From NCBI GenBank assembly GCA_017744715.1, contig JAGIAT010000006.1:62001-126000 (forward strand): a stretch of DNA of 64,000 bases. The letters are read 5' to 3'. The first letter of the stretch is position 1, and each line of letters begins with the position of its first letter. Origin of the DNA: Niabella sp. GTDB taxonomy: Bacteria; Bacteroidota; Bacteroidia; Chitinophagales; Chitinophagaceae. Shown piece after piece: positions 18,116-27,468 of the stretch. The translations under genes were made by a program, and so were the position numbers. Under the pieces are notes generated by a model that saw only the letters and a list, made by a program, of their open reading frames with translations, was not told the DNA's origin and did not search any database.

Positions 18116-18979
18116 ATGCCGGTTATAAAACTGGAAACCTATATTCATACAGATATCGAAACCTGTTTCGATTTGTCGAGAAGTATTGACCTGCACAGCT
18201 TTTCAACTGCTCAAACCAGGGAAAAAGCGATTGCAGGAAAAACCAGCGGACTGATCGGGGCAGATGAAACCGTAACCTGGCAGGCCACACATTTCGGAGT
18301 CCGCCAGCGGCTAACCTCCAAAATAACGGCTTACAACCGCCCTTTTCATTTTAGGGATGAACAGCTACGCGGCGCCTTCCGGTTTATAAAGCACGATCAT
18401 TATTTCAGCAATATCGAAGACGGCACGTTAATGACAGATATTTTCTGTTTTCAATCGCCCCTGGGCCTGCTGGGCCGGATAGTGGATGCTGTGGTTATGA
18501 AGCACTATCTTGCCCGGTTTTTAGCAAAGCGCAACGACATGATCAAAAATATTGCGGAGTCCGGCACCGGAGCCGCTCTGTTAGAAGCAGAGCGGGCCCT
18601 ACATATTAGGGAACAGAATGGTGCTTTTGCCTATACGAATGATGGGTTTATATTGCAGAACAAATTCATACGTACCCATTATGCCTGGAGTAATATTGAA
18701 ACTGTTTTTGCTTATAAGGAAGATCTTGTGACAACGGATGAGATCTGCCTCGATCTGTTTACAACAAAGGGGATATGCGTCAGTGTGAGCGAATCGTGTC
18801 CCGGCTGGAAGCGGTTTCTGGAGCAATTATCGGATCGGCTTCCGGCCATTTCAGAAAACTGGGAACAGGAAGTGGGGTTTCCTGCTTTTAAAACAAATTT
18901 TATACGGCTGTTTGACCGGCAGGAAAGAACGCCGGAACAGGCAGAAGCAGTCTGTTATGCAAATAAGCACAAGCCTTAG
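18116..18979 (+). CDS. SRPBCC-fold protein fused to a YcxB-like domain
   Basis: From ATG 18116 the protein has 287 residues. The N-terminal ~150 residues look like a SRPBCC (polyketide cyclase/START-like) domain: IHTDIETCFDLSRSIDLH, then FRDEQLRGAFRFIKHDHYF and the helix-rich end GRIVDAVVMKHYLARFLAKRN. The C-terminal part (about 175-265) resembles the YcxB-like PH-type domain (FILQNKFIRTHYAWSNIETVF, ICLDLFTTKGICVSV, WKRFLEQL). SRPBCC domains bind hydrophobic ligands; YcxB-like domains are of unknown function. The two-domain fusion is my reading and should be checked with profile searches. No signal peptide is seen. Confidence 0.7.
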   Translation: MPVIKLETYIHTDIETCFDLSRSIDLHSFSTAQTREKAIAGKTSGLIGADETVTWQATHFGVRQRLTSKITAYNRPFHFRDEQLRGAFRFIKHDHYFSNIEDGTLMTDIFCFQSPLGLLGRIVDAVVMKHYLARFLAKRNDMIKNIAESGTGAALLEAERALHIREQNGAFAYTNDGFILQNKFIRTHYAWSNIETVFAYKEDLVTTDEICLDLFTTKGICVSVSESCPGWKRFLEQLSDRLPAISENWEQEVGFPAFKTNFIRLFDRQERTPEQAEAVCYANKHKP

Positions 18980-19020
18980 TGTTGAGTCAAACATATTTTT
19001 TCGCAGGAGAATGTCAGTGT

Positions 19021-19051
19021 TGTTCTTCGAGACTTAAAGTCTCGAAGAACA
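19021..19051. repeat. Perfect 15-bp inverted repeat upstream of the ferritin-like gene
   Basis: Arms TGTTCTTCGAGACTT and AAGTCTCGAAGAACA are perfectly complementary with a single-base centre. It lies 42 bases after the SRPBCC gene stop and 75 bases before the ferritin-like start. It lacks a clean T run, so it may be a weak terminator, an operator or a cruciform/attachment-type palindrome. Confidence 0.85.
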
Positions 19052-19125
19052 TTCATTTTCAAACATGGCTTAAAATTTGCACCCTGCTCTACGTTGAATA
19101 TCTGTTCATGTAAAAATCGATAACA

Positions 19126-19446
19126 ATGGGATTTGATCAATACCATGAGCCACCGGAAGAACTCTCACAACCGGTACGCACCTTTGCCCGTATGATACAA
19201 TCGCTGATTGAAGAAGCGGAAGCCATCGACTGGTACGAACAGCGGATCCATGTTGAAAAAGACCGACAGGCCAAAAAGATCATGCAACATGCGCAGCAGG
19301 AAGAATTCATCCATTTTGCAATGGACCTCGAATTTCTGCTGCGTAAAAAGAAAGAATGGCGCCTTGTTGTAAAGAATATATTATTTAAGGAAGGCGATAT
19401 TATTGAGAACGCGGAAAAGGCGGAAGATAAAGTGGAAGATGCATAA
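19126..19446 (+). CDS. Encapsulated-ferritin (EncFtn)-type iron protein, no encapsulin nearby
   Basis: The 106-residue protein matches the two-helix EncFtn family rather than classical four-helix ferritin. The pattern EEAEAIDWYEQR (29-40) and QQEEFIHFAMDLEFLLR (57-73), followed by W, L and LFKEGDI, aligns by eye with Rhodospirillum rubrum EncFtn. The predicted iron ligands are present: Glu30 and, in the second helix, Glu60 and His63. Trp36 and Tyr37 are also conserved. In the known systems EncFtn assembles as a ring of dimers with ferroxidase centres at subunit interfaces and is packaged in an encapsulin shell through a C-terminal tag. Here the tail is acidic (IIENAEKAEDKVEDA), with no recognisable tag, and no encapsulin gene is in the window. 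Confidence 0.85.
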   Translation: MGFDQYHEPPEELSQPVRTFARMIQSLIEEAEAIDWYEQRIHVEKDRQAKKIMQHAQQEEFIHFAMDLEFLLRKKKEWRLVVKNILFKEGDIIENAEKAEDKVEDA

Positions 19447-19598
19447 TCCCGGAAAGCAGGCATGAGTTGTAACAGGCATGCCTCAGCGGATATGCATGTT
19501 TATGTTGCCGGCAGGTGTTTGCCATACACGGCAGAATGATAAACGTAGCGCGCTTGCAGATAATTTGTCGTAAATTTATCGGCTCTATCTAACATGCT

Positions 19599-21671
19599 AT
19601 GTATAAAAAGTTCTTGCTACTTACGGCGTACGCGATAATTATTTTAAGCGGGGTTGCTTATGCATCGGGAAGCACCGGTACAGAGATCAGGGTACCTGCA
19701 ATACCGGGGGATTCATCCGTTCCGCGCGTGCCCCGGGAGTTCCGCGCAGCCTGGGTGGCTACGGTGGCCAATATCAACTGGCCCAGCAAGCCTGGCCTGC
19801 CGGTAGCACAACAGCAAAAGGAGGCCATTGCGTTGCTCGACTTTTTGCAGGCACATCATTTTAATGCCGTTATTTTCCAGGTACGCCCACAGGCGGATGC
19901 CTTATATCAAAGTACACTGGAACCCTGGTCTTATTTCCTTACCGGTACCCAGGGAAAAGCTCCAACACCATTTTATGACCCACTGCAATTCTGGATCGAT
20001 GCCGCGCATGCAAGAGGATTGGAACTGCATGTTTGGCTCAATCCCTACCGGGCACATCATGTTTCCGGCGGCCCGGTAACAGAAAGCTCGCTGGTAAAAA
20101 CCAAACCGGGATTGGTTGTGAAACTAAAAGAAGGTTACTGGTGGTTTGACCCCTCTTTGAAAGCGACACAGGACCACGGTGTAAAAGTGGTTATGGATAT
20201 CGTAAAACGCTATAATATCGACGGTGTTCATTTTGATGATTATTTTTACCCCTACCCTTCTTACAATGGAGATGAAGATTTTCCTGACAGCCTCAGCTGG
20301 GCGCAGTATCAGAAGTCCGGGGGCAAATTATCCCGTGGCGACTGGCGGCGGCAAGGCGTCAATACCTTTATACGCCGGTTGTATACCGAAATAAAAAAAG
20401 AAAAAAAGTATGTTAAGTTCGGTATCAGCCCGTTTGGCATCTGGCGTCCCGGATACCCGGAATCCGTAACGGGCTTTGACCAGTATGATCAACTGTATGC
20501 AGATGCCCGGTTATGGCTTAATAAAGGTTGGATTGATTATTTTTCACCGCAGCTTTACTGGCCTATTCGCCGCCTGGAACAAAGCTTCCCGGTATTGCTG
20601 GGCTGGTGGGCATCAGAAAACATACAGCATCGTCATATATGGCCGGGTATCAGTGTGGGGCGGGATACCAGCGGATCCAATACAACAGAAGTGATCAACC
20701 AGATAATGATAGACCGGGGCATACAGCCGCGTAGCAGTGGTGTAATTCACTGGAGCATTTCTTCGGTTACCGGAAATCCGGCACTGGCCAGCGCCCTGTT
20801 GGACGGCCCGTATAAAAAACAGGCATTGGTACCATCCAGTCCGTGGCTGGATGCCGTGGCGCCGGCAGCACCACGTGTATCCCTTACACAACAGGCAGAT
20901 GGCGTTACGGTACAGTGGCAGCATATAAACAATAGGGATGTGTTTCATTGGGTGGTCTATTATCAATATGGTACCAGCTGGGGTTATAAAATTCTGAATA
21001 AGGCCGATCGCTCTTTATTATTAAATATACAGGAGAATGGAAGGGCGCTTCAACGGGTTGCAGTAACCGCTGTAGACCGCAGCGGTAATGAAAGTCCGGT
21101 ATCCGAAGTTCCGTTAAGCAAAGTGGTGATCCTGCCCCGCAGCAGCTGGCAGGCAGCAGATCCAAAGCCCTATAAGCAACAGACCCCCGTGCGCATTACC
21201 GTACATCATGAAGGCGGCAAAGTGCTCTCTGAAACTGCCAGTGCGGCTACGCGTTTAAAAAACATTCAAACCTGGTGCATGGGCCCCGACCGCAAGTGGA
21301 CCGATATCCCGTATCATTATCTTATTGCTCCCGACGGTACCGTATATGAGGGACGTGACCCTTTAACAGTGGGTGAAACCAATACGGAGTACGATCCGAC
21401 AGGACATGTATTGATTTGTTTTTTGGGTAACTATGAGCAGCAGGCATGCACACCTCATTTACAGCAGGTGCTTACGCGGCTAATCGCACAGCTTTGTACG
21501 CAATATCATTTGTCACCCGAAACGCTTTCCGCGCACCGCGACCATAGCAAGATTACTGATTGTCCGGGTAAAAATATTTACCCCTTGTTTCAGAACGGAT
21601 CTATAAGGGCCCGGGTCAAAGAATTGCTGAAAACACAAACAGGTGCTGCTGCAACCGGCAGCAACCTATAA
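19599..21671 (+). CDS. Secreted GHL10 (DigH-like) glycosidase fused to N-acetylmuramoyl-L-alanine amidase
   Basis: The 690-residue protein has a signal peptide (1-23). Residues about 45-390 form a GHL10 (PF02638, DUF187) TIM-barrel domain: EFRAAWVATVANINWPSK, FQVRPQADALY, DGVHFDDYFYPYP, FGISPFGIWRPG. A fibronectin-III-like spacer (about 405-500) follows. The C-terminal domain (about 510-675) is a zinc amidase of the Amidase_2/PGRP type, with ligand candidates His536/His537 in TVHHEGG, His646 in SAHRDH and Cys655 in TDCPGK. E. coli DigH (YddW), of the GHL10 family, cuts glycan strands stripped of peptides, and amidases produce such strands. The fusion therefore could remove stem peptides and then cut the glycan. 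It is transcribed alone in the periplasm-directed set. Confidence 0.9.
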   Translation: MYKKFLLLTAYAIIILSGVAYASGSTGTEIRVPAIPGDSSVPRVPREFRAAWVATVANINWPSKPGLPVAQQQKEAIALLDFLQAHHFNAVIFQVRPQADALYQSTLEPWSYFLTGTQGKAPTPFYDPLQFWIDAAHARGLELHVWLNPYRAHHVSGGPVTESSLVKTKPGLVVKLKEGYWWFDPSLKATQDHGVKVVMDIVKRYNIDGVHFDDYFYPYPSYNGDEDFPDSLSWAQYQKSGGKLSRGDWRRQGVNTFIRRLYTEIKKEKKYVKFGISPFGIWRPGYPESVTGFDQYDQLYADARLWLNKGWIDYFSPQLYWPIRRLEQSFPVLLGWWASENIQHRHIWPGISVGRDTSGSNTTEVINQIMIDRGIQPRSSGVIHWSISSVTGNPALASALLDGPYKKQALVPSSPWLDAVAPAAPRVSLTQQADGVTVQWQHINNRDVFHWVVYYQYGTSWGYKILNKADRSLLLNIQENGRALQRVAVTAVDRSGNESPVSEVPLSKVVILPRSSWQAADPKPYKQQTPVRITVHHEGGKVLSETASAATRLKNIQTWCMGPDRKWTDIPYHYLIAPDGTVYEGRDPLTVGETNTEYDPTGHVLICFLGNYEQQACTPHLQQVLTRLIAQLCTQYHLSPETLSAHRDHSKITDCPGKNIYPLFQNGSIRARVKELLKTQTGAAATGSNL

Positions 21672-22065
21672 ATGGAGCAAAAAAGAACACATAAATAATT
21701 TTTTTTGGTGATGTATTTTTTTTAAAAAAAGTATTTTATATTTGGTTATAGTTTTTTTAATCCTAAACCAAAGGACGATTGTATCACCTGAACCGTTTGT
21801 GAAGGCCATATTTATAGATTGTGTTGTGTCATGTACTTTTCACCTTAAAGTTTGATCAGGCTTTACTGATATAGTATTTGGGTTTAAAGATTGTTGCTGC
21901 TGGTTACAGATAAGCGTAACCCGCCTTATAGAGAAATGTATTTTATAATAGGATGCTCCTGTATTTCCGAGGAGCGTCAATGATACCTTATGAATTATTG
22001 TGTAATCGACAAATTTCCTTTATAACGATTGGTTAGATAGACTTTTTTTAAATAAAAACTGACTC
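21672..22065 (+). promoter_or_regulatory. 394-base AT-rich leader region of the first SusC/SusD locus
   Basis: No gene is supported here. A perfect -7 box TATATTTG occurs at 21737-21744 within an AT-rich stretch and would give a leader of about 315 bases. Other features are poly-T and poly-A runs at 21703-21730. No operator dyad was recognised. A long leader is common before susC genes and may carry post-transcriptional control. Confidence 0.4.
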
Positions 22066-25000
22066 ATGTTTAATAACAAGAGCACCTGCTGGCAGGCGGG
22101 AATTTATTTGCGTAACCGGTTGCTGTTACCGGTTGTTTTACTGTTCCTTTCAACGTCTTTGCTGGCGCAAAACAAGGGCATTACTATTGAAGGTACTAAA
22201 ACCGTAAAGGAAGCTTTAAAGATCATCGAAAGCCAGTCTGCCGCACGGTTTATTTACAGCGATGCGTTTTTGGATTATGATAAAAGCGTACAGCTGCATT
22301 TAAAAGAGGCAACGGTTGAGGAGGCGCTCAAACAGGTGCTCGCCGGCCAACCGGTGCAGTATGTGAAACAGGATAATGGTATTGTTGTTTTCAGGCCTGC
22401 GGAAGCAACGCCTGAAACACCTGCTGTTACCGGGGATGCTTCCGGAAAAGCGCTGTTGGTGCGGGGTACGGTGCAGGATAAAACAGGTTCTGTGATGTCC
22501 GGCGTATCGGTGAGTATTAAAGGTAGCATCAATGCGGTTACAACCGATGGCAAAGGGGAATTTAATATCAGGGCCAACCTGTATGACAGCCTGGAGTTTT
22601 CGTTTGTTGGGTATAAATCGCAAAGTGTGTTTGTAACCGATGCCCGGCCAATGACCATCGTAATGGAAGGAGAGGTCGGCAGCTTAAACGAAGTTTCGGT
22701 AGTGGCGTATTCCCGGCAGAAAAAAGCGAGCGTACTGGGGTCTATAACCACTATAAAACCGGAGGAGCTAAAGATCCCCAGCAGCAATCTTACAGCTGCG
22801 CTGGCGGGCCGTGTAGCCGGAATGATCTCTTACCAGCGAAGCGGGGAACCAGGGAATGATAATGCCAATTTCTTCATAAGGGGGATCACTACTTTTGGAG
22901 CCGATGCAAAAAAAGATCCGCTTATCCTGATTGATGGCATTGAGCTGGGACCGGATGACCTGGCGCGGCTGAATACCGATGATATTAACAGCTTCAGCAT
23001 TATGAAAGATGCCACCGCTACATCGCTGTATGGAGCAAGAGGTGCCAACGGCGTAATACTGGTAACCACCAAGGAGGGCCGGGAAGGTAAAGTACAGCTC
23101 AATGCAAGAGTGGAAAGCTCCCTGTCTTCACCAACAAGAAAAGTAGAAATTGCCGATCCCGTTACATTCATGCGCATGCAGAATGAAGCAGTTAAAACAA
23201 GAGATCCATTGGGCCTGGCTATTTATTCTGAAGAAAAGATTACGATGACCGAGCGGGGTATGCATCCGGATATTTATCCTGCCACCGACTGGAACAAGGC
23301 CATGTTCCGGGATCAGATCGTAAACAACCGGGTAAATTTAAGTTTACGGGGCGGTGGAAATGTAGCCCGGTATTATGTAGGCGCCAGTGTAACCAAGGAT
23401 AACGGTAACATGATCGTGGATAAGCGGAATAACTTCAATTCCAATATCAAACTGATGAAGTACCAGTTTCGTACCAATATCAATGTAAACCTGACAAAGA
23501 CCACCGAAATGATCACCCGGTTTGCTTCAACTTTTGACGATTATACCGGTCCTATCGATGGTGGTGCCTCCATGTACCGGAAGGTGATGCAAACAAACCC
23601 GGTAATGTTTAAGCCCTACTATGTACCCGACTCCGCATTTTCTTATGCCAAACACATCCTTTTTGGAAATGTAGACAACGCAAGCTATCTGAACCCTTAC
23701 GCAGAAGCCTTAAGAGGATACCGGGACTACAGCAAGAACACCATGTTTGTAACCTTCGAATTCAAGCAAAATCTGAAAGCGATTTTAAAAGGGCTTACAG
23801 CGCGTACCCTGCTCAATTTCGACCGTTTTTCGGAGTACAATGTTACCCGGGCCTACTTCCCTTTTTACTATAACCTGAAATCGTTCGACCTGGTGAATGA
23901 TACCTATACCTTAAGAAGGCTGAACCCCACCGGCGGCACAGAAACGATCAACTACCTGCCGGGCCAGCGGTTTATCAACAATGTATTCTATTCTGAAAGT
24001 GCCCTTGAATACAATGGTACGTTTGGTAAGCATACCATTAATGACCTGCTGGTATTTACCATCCGCCAGGAAAAAAAGGGGATTGCAGAAAACCTGCAGA
24101 TGTCGCTTCCCGGCCGGAACGTAGGCCTTGCGGGGCGGTTTGCTTATAACTATGACACCCGGTATTTTGCAGAGCTGAATTTTGGCTACAATGCGTCTGA
24201 ACGTTTTGCCAAAAACAACCGCTGGGGCTTCTTTCCTTCCATCAGCGCGGGATGGATGCTTTCGAATGAAAAATTCTTTGAATCCCTTACCGGTGTATTT
24301 AAGCAGCTGAAGCTGAGAGGGTCTTACGGAATGGTGGGTAACGACGCTATTGGCAGTTACCTGGATCGTTTTTATTATTTATCCGATGTAGAGCTGTATG
24401 CGCCTTACCTGGTAAACTGGGGGATCAATATGAATGAAAATCCTGGCGGTATCCGGGTGAACCGGTATGCCAATGACCAGATCGGATGGGAAACAGCGTA
24501 TAAAACCAACCTGGGCCTTGAAATCAATATGGTAAACGGGCTTTCGTCCATTATTGAAGTATACCGGGAGCGGAGGAAGAATATCCTGCTGGGCCGGATC
24601 ATTCCCTCTACAATGGGTATCATTCCCGATGTAAAGGCGAACCTGGGTGAAGCTGAAGGAAAGGGCGTGGATGTGGAACTGAACTACGATAAAACATTCA
24701 GCAACGGATTGTGGGTAAGCGGACGGGGCACTTTTACCTATGCTACCAATAAGGTATTGAAATGGGAAGAGCCGGACTACACGGCTACGCCCTGGAACTC
24801 GAGGGTGGGTCATCCCATTGGCCAGGTTTGGGGCTATGTAGCCGATCGCCTCTTCGTTGATTCGCTGGAGGTAAAAAATTCGCCCTTGCAAACATTTGGG
24901 GCGTACAGCGCCGGTGATATCAAATATCATGATGTAAATGGCGACGGGAAGATCAATGCCCTGGATATGGTGCCCATCGGTCATCCCACCACACCCGAAA

Positions 25001-25497
25001 TCATTTACGGGTTTGGAACTTCACTGGGCTACAAAGGATTTGACCTGTCGATATTCTTCCAGGGTTCGGCGCGGCAGTCGTTCTGGTTCAATATGCAAAA
25101 TGTAGCCCCTTTCCTGGACGGAGATGCCAATGACGGAAGGATTGGCCAGAATGCAGTGCTGAAGGTTTTTGCAGACAGCTACTGGTCCGAATCCAACCGG
25201 GATCCGTACGCCATCTGGCCCCGGCTGTCTAATTATGCGCTTAACAACAACTACCAAACCAGCACCTGGTTTATGCAGAATGCCGGTTTCCTGCGCCTGA
25301 AATCGGCGGAGGTAGGGTACACCGTTCCAAAGTCTTTTCTGCGGCGGTACCATATCAGTAATCTGCGGGTCTATTTCAGCGGGCTTAACCTGCTTTCCTG
25401 GAGCTCCTTTAAATTATGGGATCCCGAAATGGCGGGCGAAGGGCTTGGTTACCCCATACAGAAAGTGTACAATTTTGGTTTAAATATTGGCTTCTAA
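22066..25497 (+). CDS. SusC/RagA TonB-dependent outer-membrane transporter with STN domain
   Basis: The 1143-residue protein has a signal peptide (to about AQNKG), an STN domain (about 40-115: TVKEALKIIESQSAARFIY, TVEEALKQVL), a CarboxypepD_reg-like beta-sandwich (about 125-210), a plug with SSNLTAALAGRVAGMISYQRSGEPG and a 22-strand barrel ending in NFGLNIGF. SusC proteins import substrates captured by SusD lids across the outer membrane using TonB energy. The STN domain indicates signalling to a FecR-type anti-sigma factor, but no FecI/FecR pair is in the window. The SusD partner starts 15 bases downstream. Confidence 0.96.
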   Translation: MFNNKSTCWQAGIYLRNRLLLPVVLLFLSTSLLAQNKGITIEGTKTVKEALKIIESQSAARFIYSDAFLDYDKSVQLHLKEATVEEALKQVLAGQPVQYVKQDNGIVVFRPAEATPETPAVTGDASGKALLVRGTVQDKTGSVMSGVSVSIKGSINAVTTDGKGEFNIRANLYDSLEFSFVGYKSQSVFVTDARPMTIVMEGEVGSLNEVSVVAYSRQKKASVLGSITTIKPEELKIPSSNLTAALAGRVAGMISYQRSGEPGNDNANFFIRGITTFGADAKKDPLILIDGIELGPDDLARLNTDDINSFSIMKDATATSLYGARGANGVILVTTKEGREGKVQLNARVESSLSSPTRKVEIADPVTFMRMQNEAVKTRDPLGLAIYSEEKITMTERGMHPDIYPATDWNKAMFRDQIVNNRVNLSLRGGGNVARYYVGASVTKDNGNMIVDKRNNFNSNIKLMKYQFRTNINVNLTKTTEMITRFASTFDDYTGPIDGGASMYRKVMQTNPVMFKPYYVPDSAFSYAKHILFGNVDNASYLNPYAEALRGYRDYSKNTMFVTFEFKQNLKAILKGLTARTLLNFDRFSEYNVTRAYFPFYYNLKSFDLVNDTYTLRRLNPTGGTETINYLPGQRFINNVFYSESALEYNGTFGKHTINDLLVFTIRQEKKGIAENLQMSLPGRNVGLAGRFAYNYDTRYFAELNFGYNASERFAKNNRWGFFPSISAGWMLSNEKFFESLTGVFKQLKLRGSYGMVGNDAIGSYLDRFYYLSDVELYAPYLVNWGINMNENPGGIRVNRYANDQIGWETAYKTNLGLEINMVNGLSSIIEVYRERRKNILLGRIIPSTMGIIPDVKANLGEAEGKGVDVELNYDKTFSNGLWVSGRGTFTYATNKVLKWEEPDYTATPWNSRVGHPIGQVWGYVADRLFVDSLEVKNSPLQTFGAYSAGDIKYHDVNGDGKINALDMVPIGHPTTPEIIYGFGTSLGYKGFDLSIFFQGSARQSFWFNMQNVAPFLDGDANDGRIGQNAVLKVFADSYWSESNRDPYAIWPRLSNYALNNNYQTSTWFMQNAGFLRLKSAEVGYTVPKSFLRRYHISNLRVYFSGLNLLSWSSFKLWDPEMAGEGLGYPIQKVYNFGLNIGF

Positions 25498-25512
25498 TAA
25501 ACTCAATCAATC

Positions 25513-27447
25513 ATGAAGAACTTTTTTATCAAGCTGCTGGTTTTTGTGTTGCTGGCGTCTGCAGCCGGTTCCTGCGGCAAGTTTCTTGATGTGGTTCCGG
25601 ACAACGTGGCAACGCTGGACAATGCTTTTTCCGACCGGTACAACGCCACTAAATTTTTGGCTACCTGTTACTGGGGCATCCCGAAATCGGCAGGATGGAA
25701 TGAGAACCCCGGCATGCTGGGGGCTTTCGAGATCACCTTAAACAAAGACCGCAGGAACCAGGGCGGCATGCAGGCAGCGCTGGGAGAAAACAGTGCCACC
25801 CAAAACCTGATCAATTACTGGGGATCCAAAGGCGAGTTTATCCGTTCGCTGTATGCCGGCATCCGGGATTGCAATACTTTTTTGGAGCGGATAGACGGCG
25901 TTCAGGATTTAAATAAATATGAAAAAGAGCGCATGAAGGCCGAAATCAAAGTGGTGAAGGCCTACTATCATTTTTACCTGATCAAGTACTACGGTCCCAT
26001 CTGTCCGTTAAGGACCAATACGCCGGTGAACGCATCTACAGAGGGCATCCGGGTATACCGCGAAAAAATTGATGACTGTTTTAAATATGTATTGGATCTG
26101 CTGGATGAGGCGATCAAAAGCAACGCGCTTCCTAAAATTATTGAAAACCGCGCCACAGAAATCGGGCGGTTTACACTGCCGGTTGCCCATTTTCTGAAAG
26201 CGCTGGTATCAGTGTATTGGGCCAGTCCGTTGTTTAACGGAAATGGCGACTACAGCGGTTTTGTGAACCAGGACAATGAGCCGTTTTTTAACCAGACCTA
26301 CAATGCATCCCGTTGGGAGGCCGCGGTTACCGCTTGTAAGGAGGCGATTGATGTGTGCACGGAAGCCGGCATCAGGTTATATCAAAAGGCCGATTTCCTG
26401 GCGGTTTCTTCCAAAAGCACCTCGGACACCACGCTTGTGATCAATACACTGCGGAGTGCCGTAACACAGAAATGGAATCCGGAGATCATCTGGGGTAATT
26501 CTTCTTACCCCGCAAACTGGGGGTACCAGATTGCGGCCATTACCCGGTTTGAGCAGGGCACTTCAACACCCTCCTCCAATACCGGTACGTTAAGCGTACC
26601 GCTGTCTACCGTAGAAACATTCTATTCCAATAAGGGCGTGCCCATTAATGAAGACAAAACCTATCCTTATGCAACCCGCTATAATACAAGGGTGGGAGAT
26701 GATGCACATAATGTCCTCATCGCAAAAGGAGAAACCACGGCCGCACTCAATTTTGACCGTGAGCTGCGCTATTATGCCACCCTGGGTTTTGACCGGGGGC
26801 GGTGGTATGGCAACCATTATAACAATCTTCCCGAAAAAGATATTGATGCCCGCTACCCGAAGAACCGTTTTGGTGAATATTCTTCGGTGTTTAATCCTGG
26901 TGAATACAATGCTACAGGCTACTGGCCAAAGAAACTGGTATCCATGAATACCACCTGGAGAGATGCCAACAGCGTATCTGAAGAAACCTACCCATACCCC
27001 GATATGCGTTTTGCAGACCTGCTGCTGCTTTATGCCGAGGCGCTCAATGAATCCAAAGCCGCGCCGGATGGAGAAGTGTACCAGGTGGTGGACCAGGTGC
27101 GTGCCCGTGCCGGCCTGCAGGGCGTTATGGCAAGCTGGAGCAACTATTCGAATCAGCCGCAGAAGCCTGCAACAAAGGCCGGGATGCGCGAGATCATTCA
27201 ACAGGAAAGAAAGATAGAGCTGGCCTGCGAATCATCGTACTATTGGGATAGCCGCCGGTGGAAAACAGCCATTCGGGAACAAAACCGTCCGGTACAGGGC
27301 TGGAATGTATACGCCGCTGTAGCAGAAGAATATTATGCAGTAACAACCATCTACACACAGAAGTTTACCGTGCGCGATTATTTTGCACCCATTCCGCTTG
27401 ACGATATCATCCGGAACCCGCAATTGGTGCAAAACCCGGGATGGTGA
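25513..27447 (+). CDS. SusD/RagB nutrient-binding lipoprotein
   Basis: The 644-residue lipoprotein has lipobox ASAAGSCGKF, then the SusD start FLDVVPDNVATLDNAFSD. TPR-like helices follow (MKAEIKVVKAYYHFYLIKYYGPI), and the C-terminal RagB region has LLLYAEALNES, VDQVRARAGLQ and IIQQERKIELACESSYYWDSRRW, ending PLDDIIRNPQLVQNPGW. It should form the lid of the SusC barrel encoded just upstream and bind the substrate at the cell surface. It is longer than classical SusD (about 550). The next gene begins 21 bases later in the same operon. Confidence 0.96.
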   Translation: MKNFFIKLLVFVLLASAAGSCGKFLDVVPDNVATLDNAFSDRYNATKFLATCYWGIPKSAGWNENPGMLGAFEITLNKDRRNQGGMQAALGENSATQNLINYWGSKGEFIRSLYAGIRDCNTFLERIDGVQDLNKYEKERMKAEIKVVKAYYHFYLIKYYGPICPLRTNTPVNASTEGIRVYREKIDDCFKYVLDLLDEAIKSNALPKIIENRATEIGRFTLPVAHFLKALVSVYWASPLFNGNGDYSGFVNQDNEPFFNQTYNASRWEAAVTACKEAIDVCTEAGIRLYQKADFLAVSSKSTSDTTLVINTLRSAVTQKWNPEIIWGNSSYPANWGYQIAAITRFEQGTSTPSSNTGTLSVPLSTVETFYSNKGVPINEDKTYPYATRYNTRVGDDAHNVLIAKGETTAALNFDRELRYYATLGFDRGRWYGNHYNNLPEKDIDARYPKNRFGEYSSVFNPGEYNATGYWPKKLVSMNTTWRDANSVSEETYPYPDMRFADLLLLYAEALNESKAAPDGEVYQVVDQVRARAGLQGVMASWSNYSNQPQKPATKAGMREIIQQERKIELACESSYYWDSRRWKTAIREQNRPVQGWNVYAAVAEEYYAVTTIYTQKFTVRDYFAPIPLDDIIRNPQLVQNPGW

Positions 27448-27468
27448 TCATCTTTAATATTTGTAATC

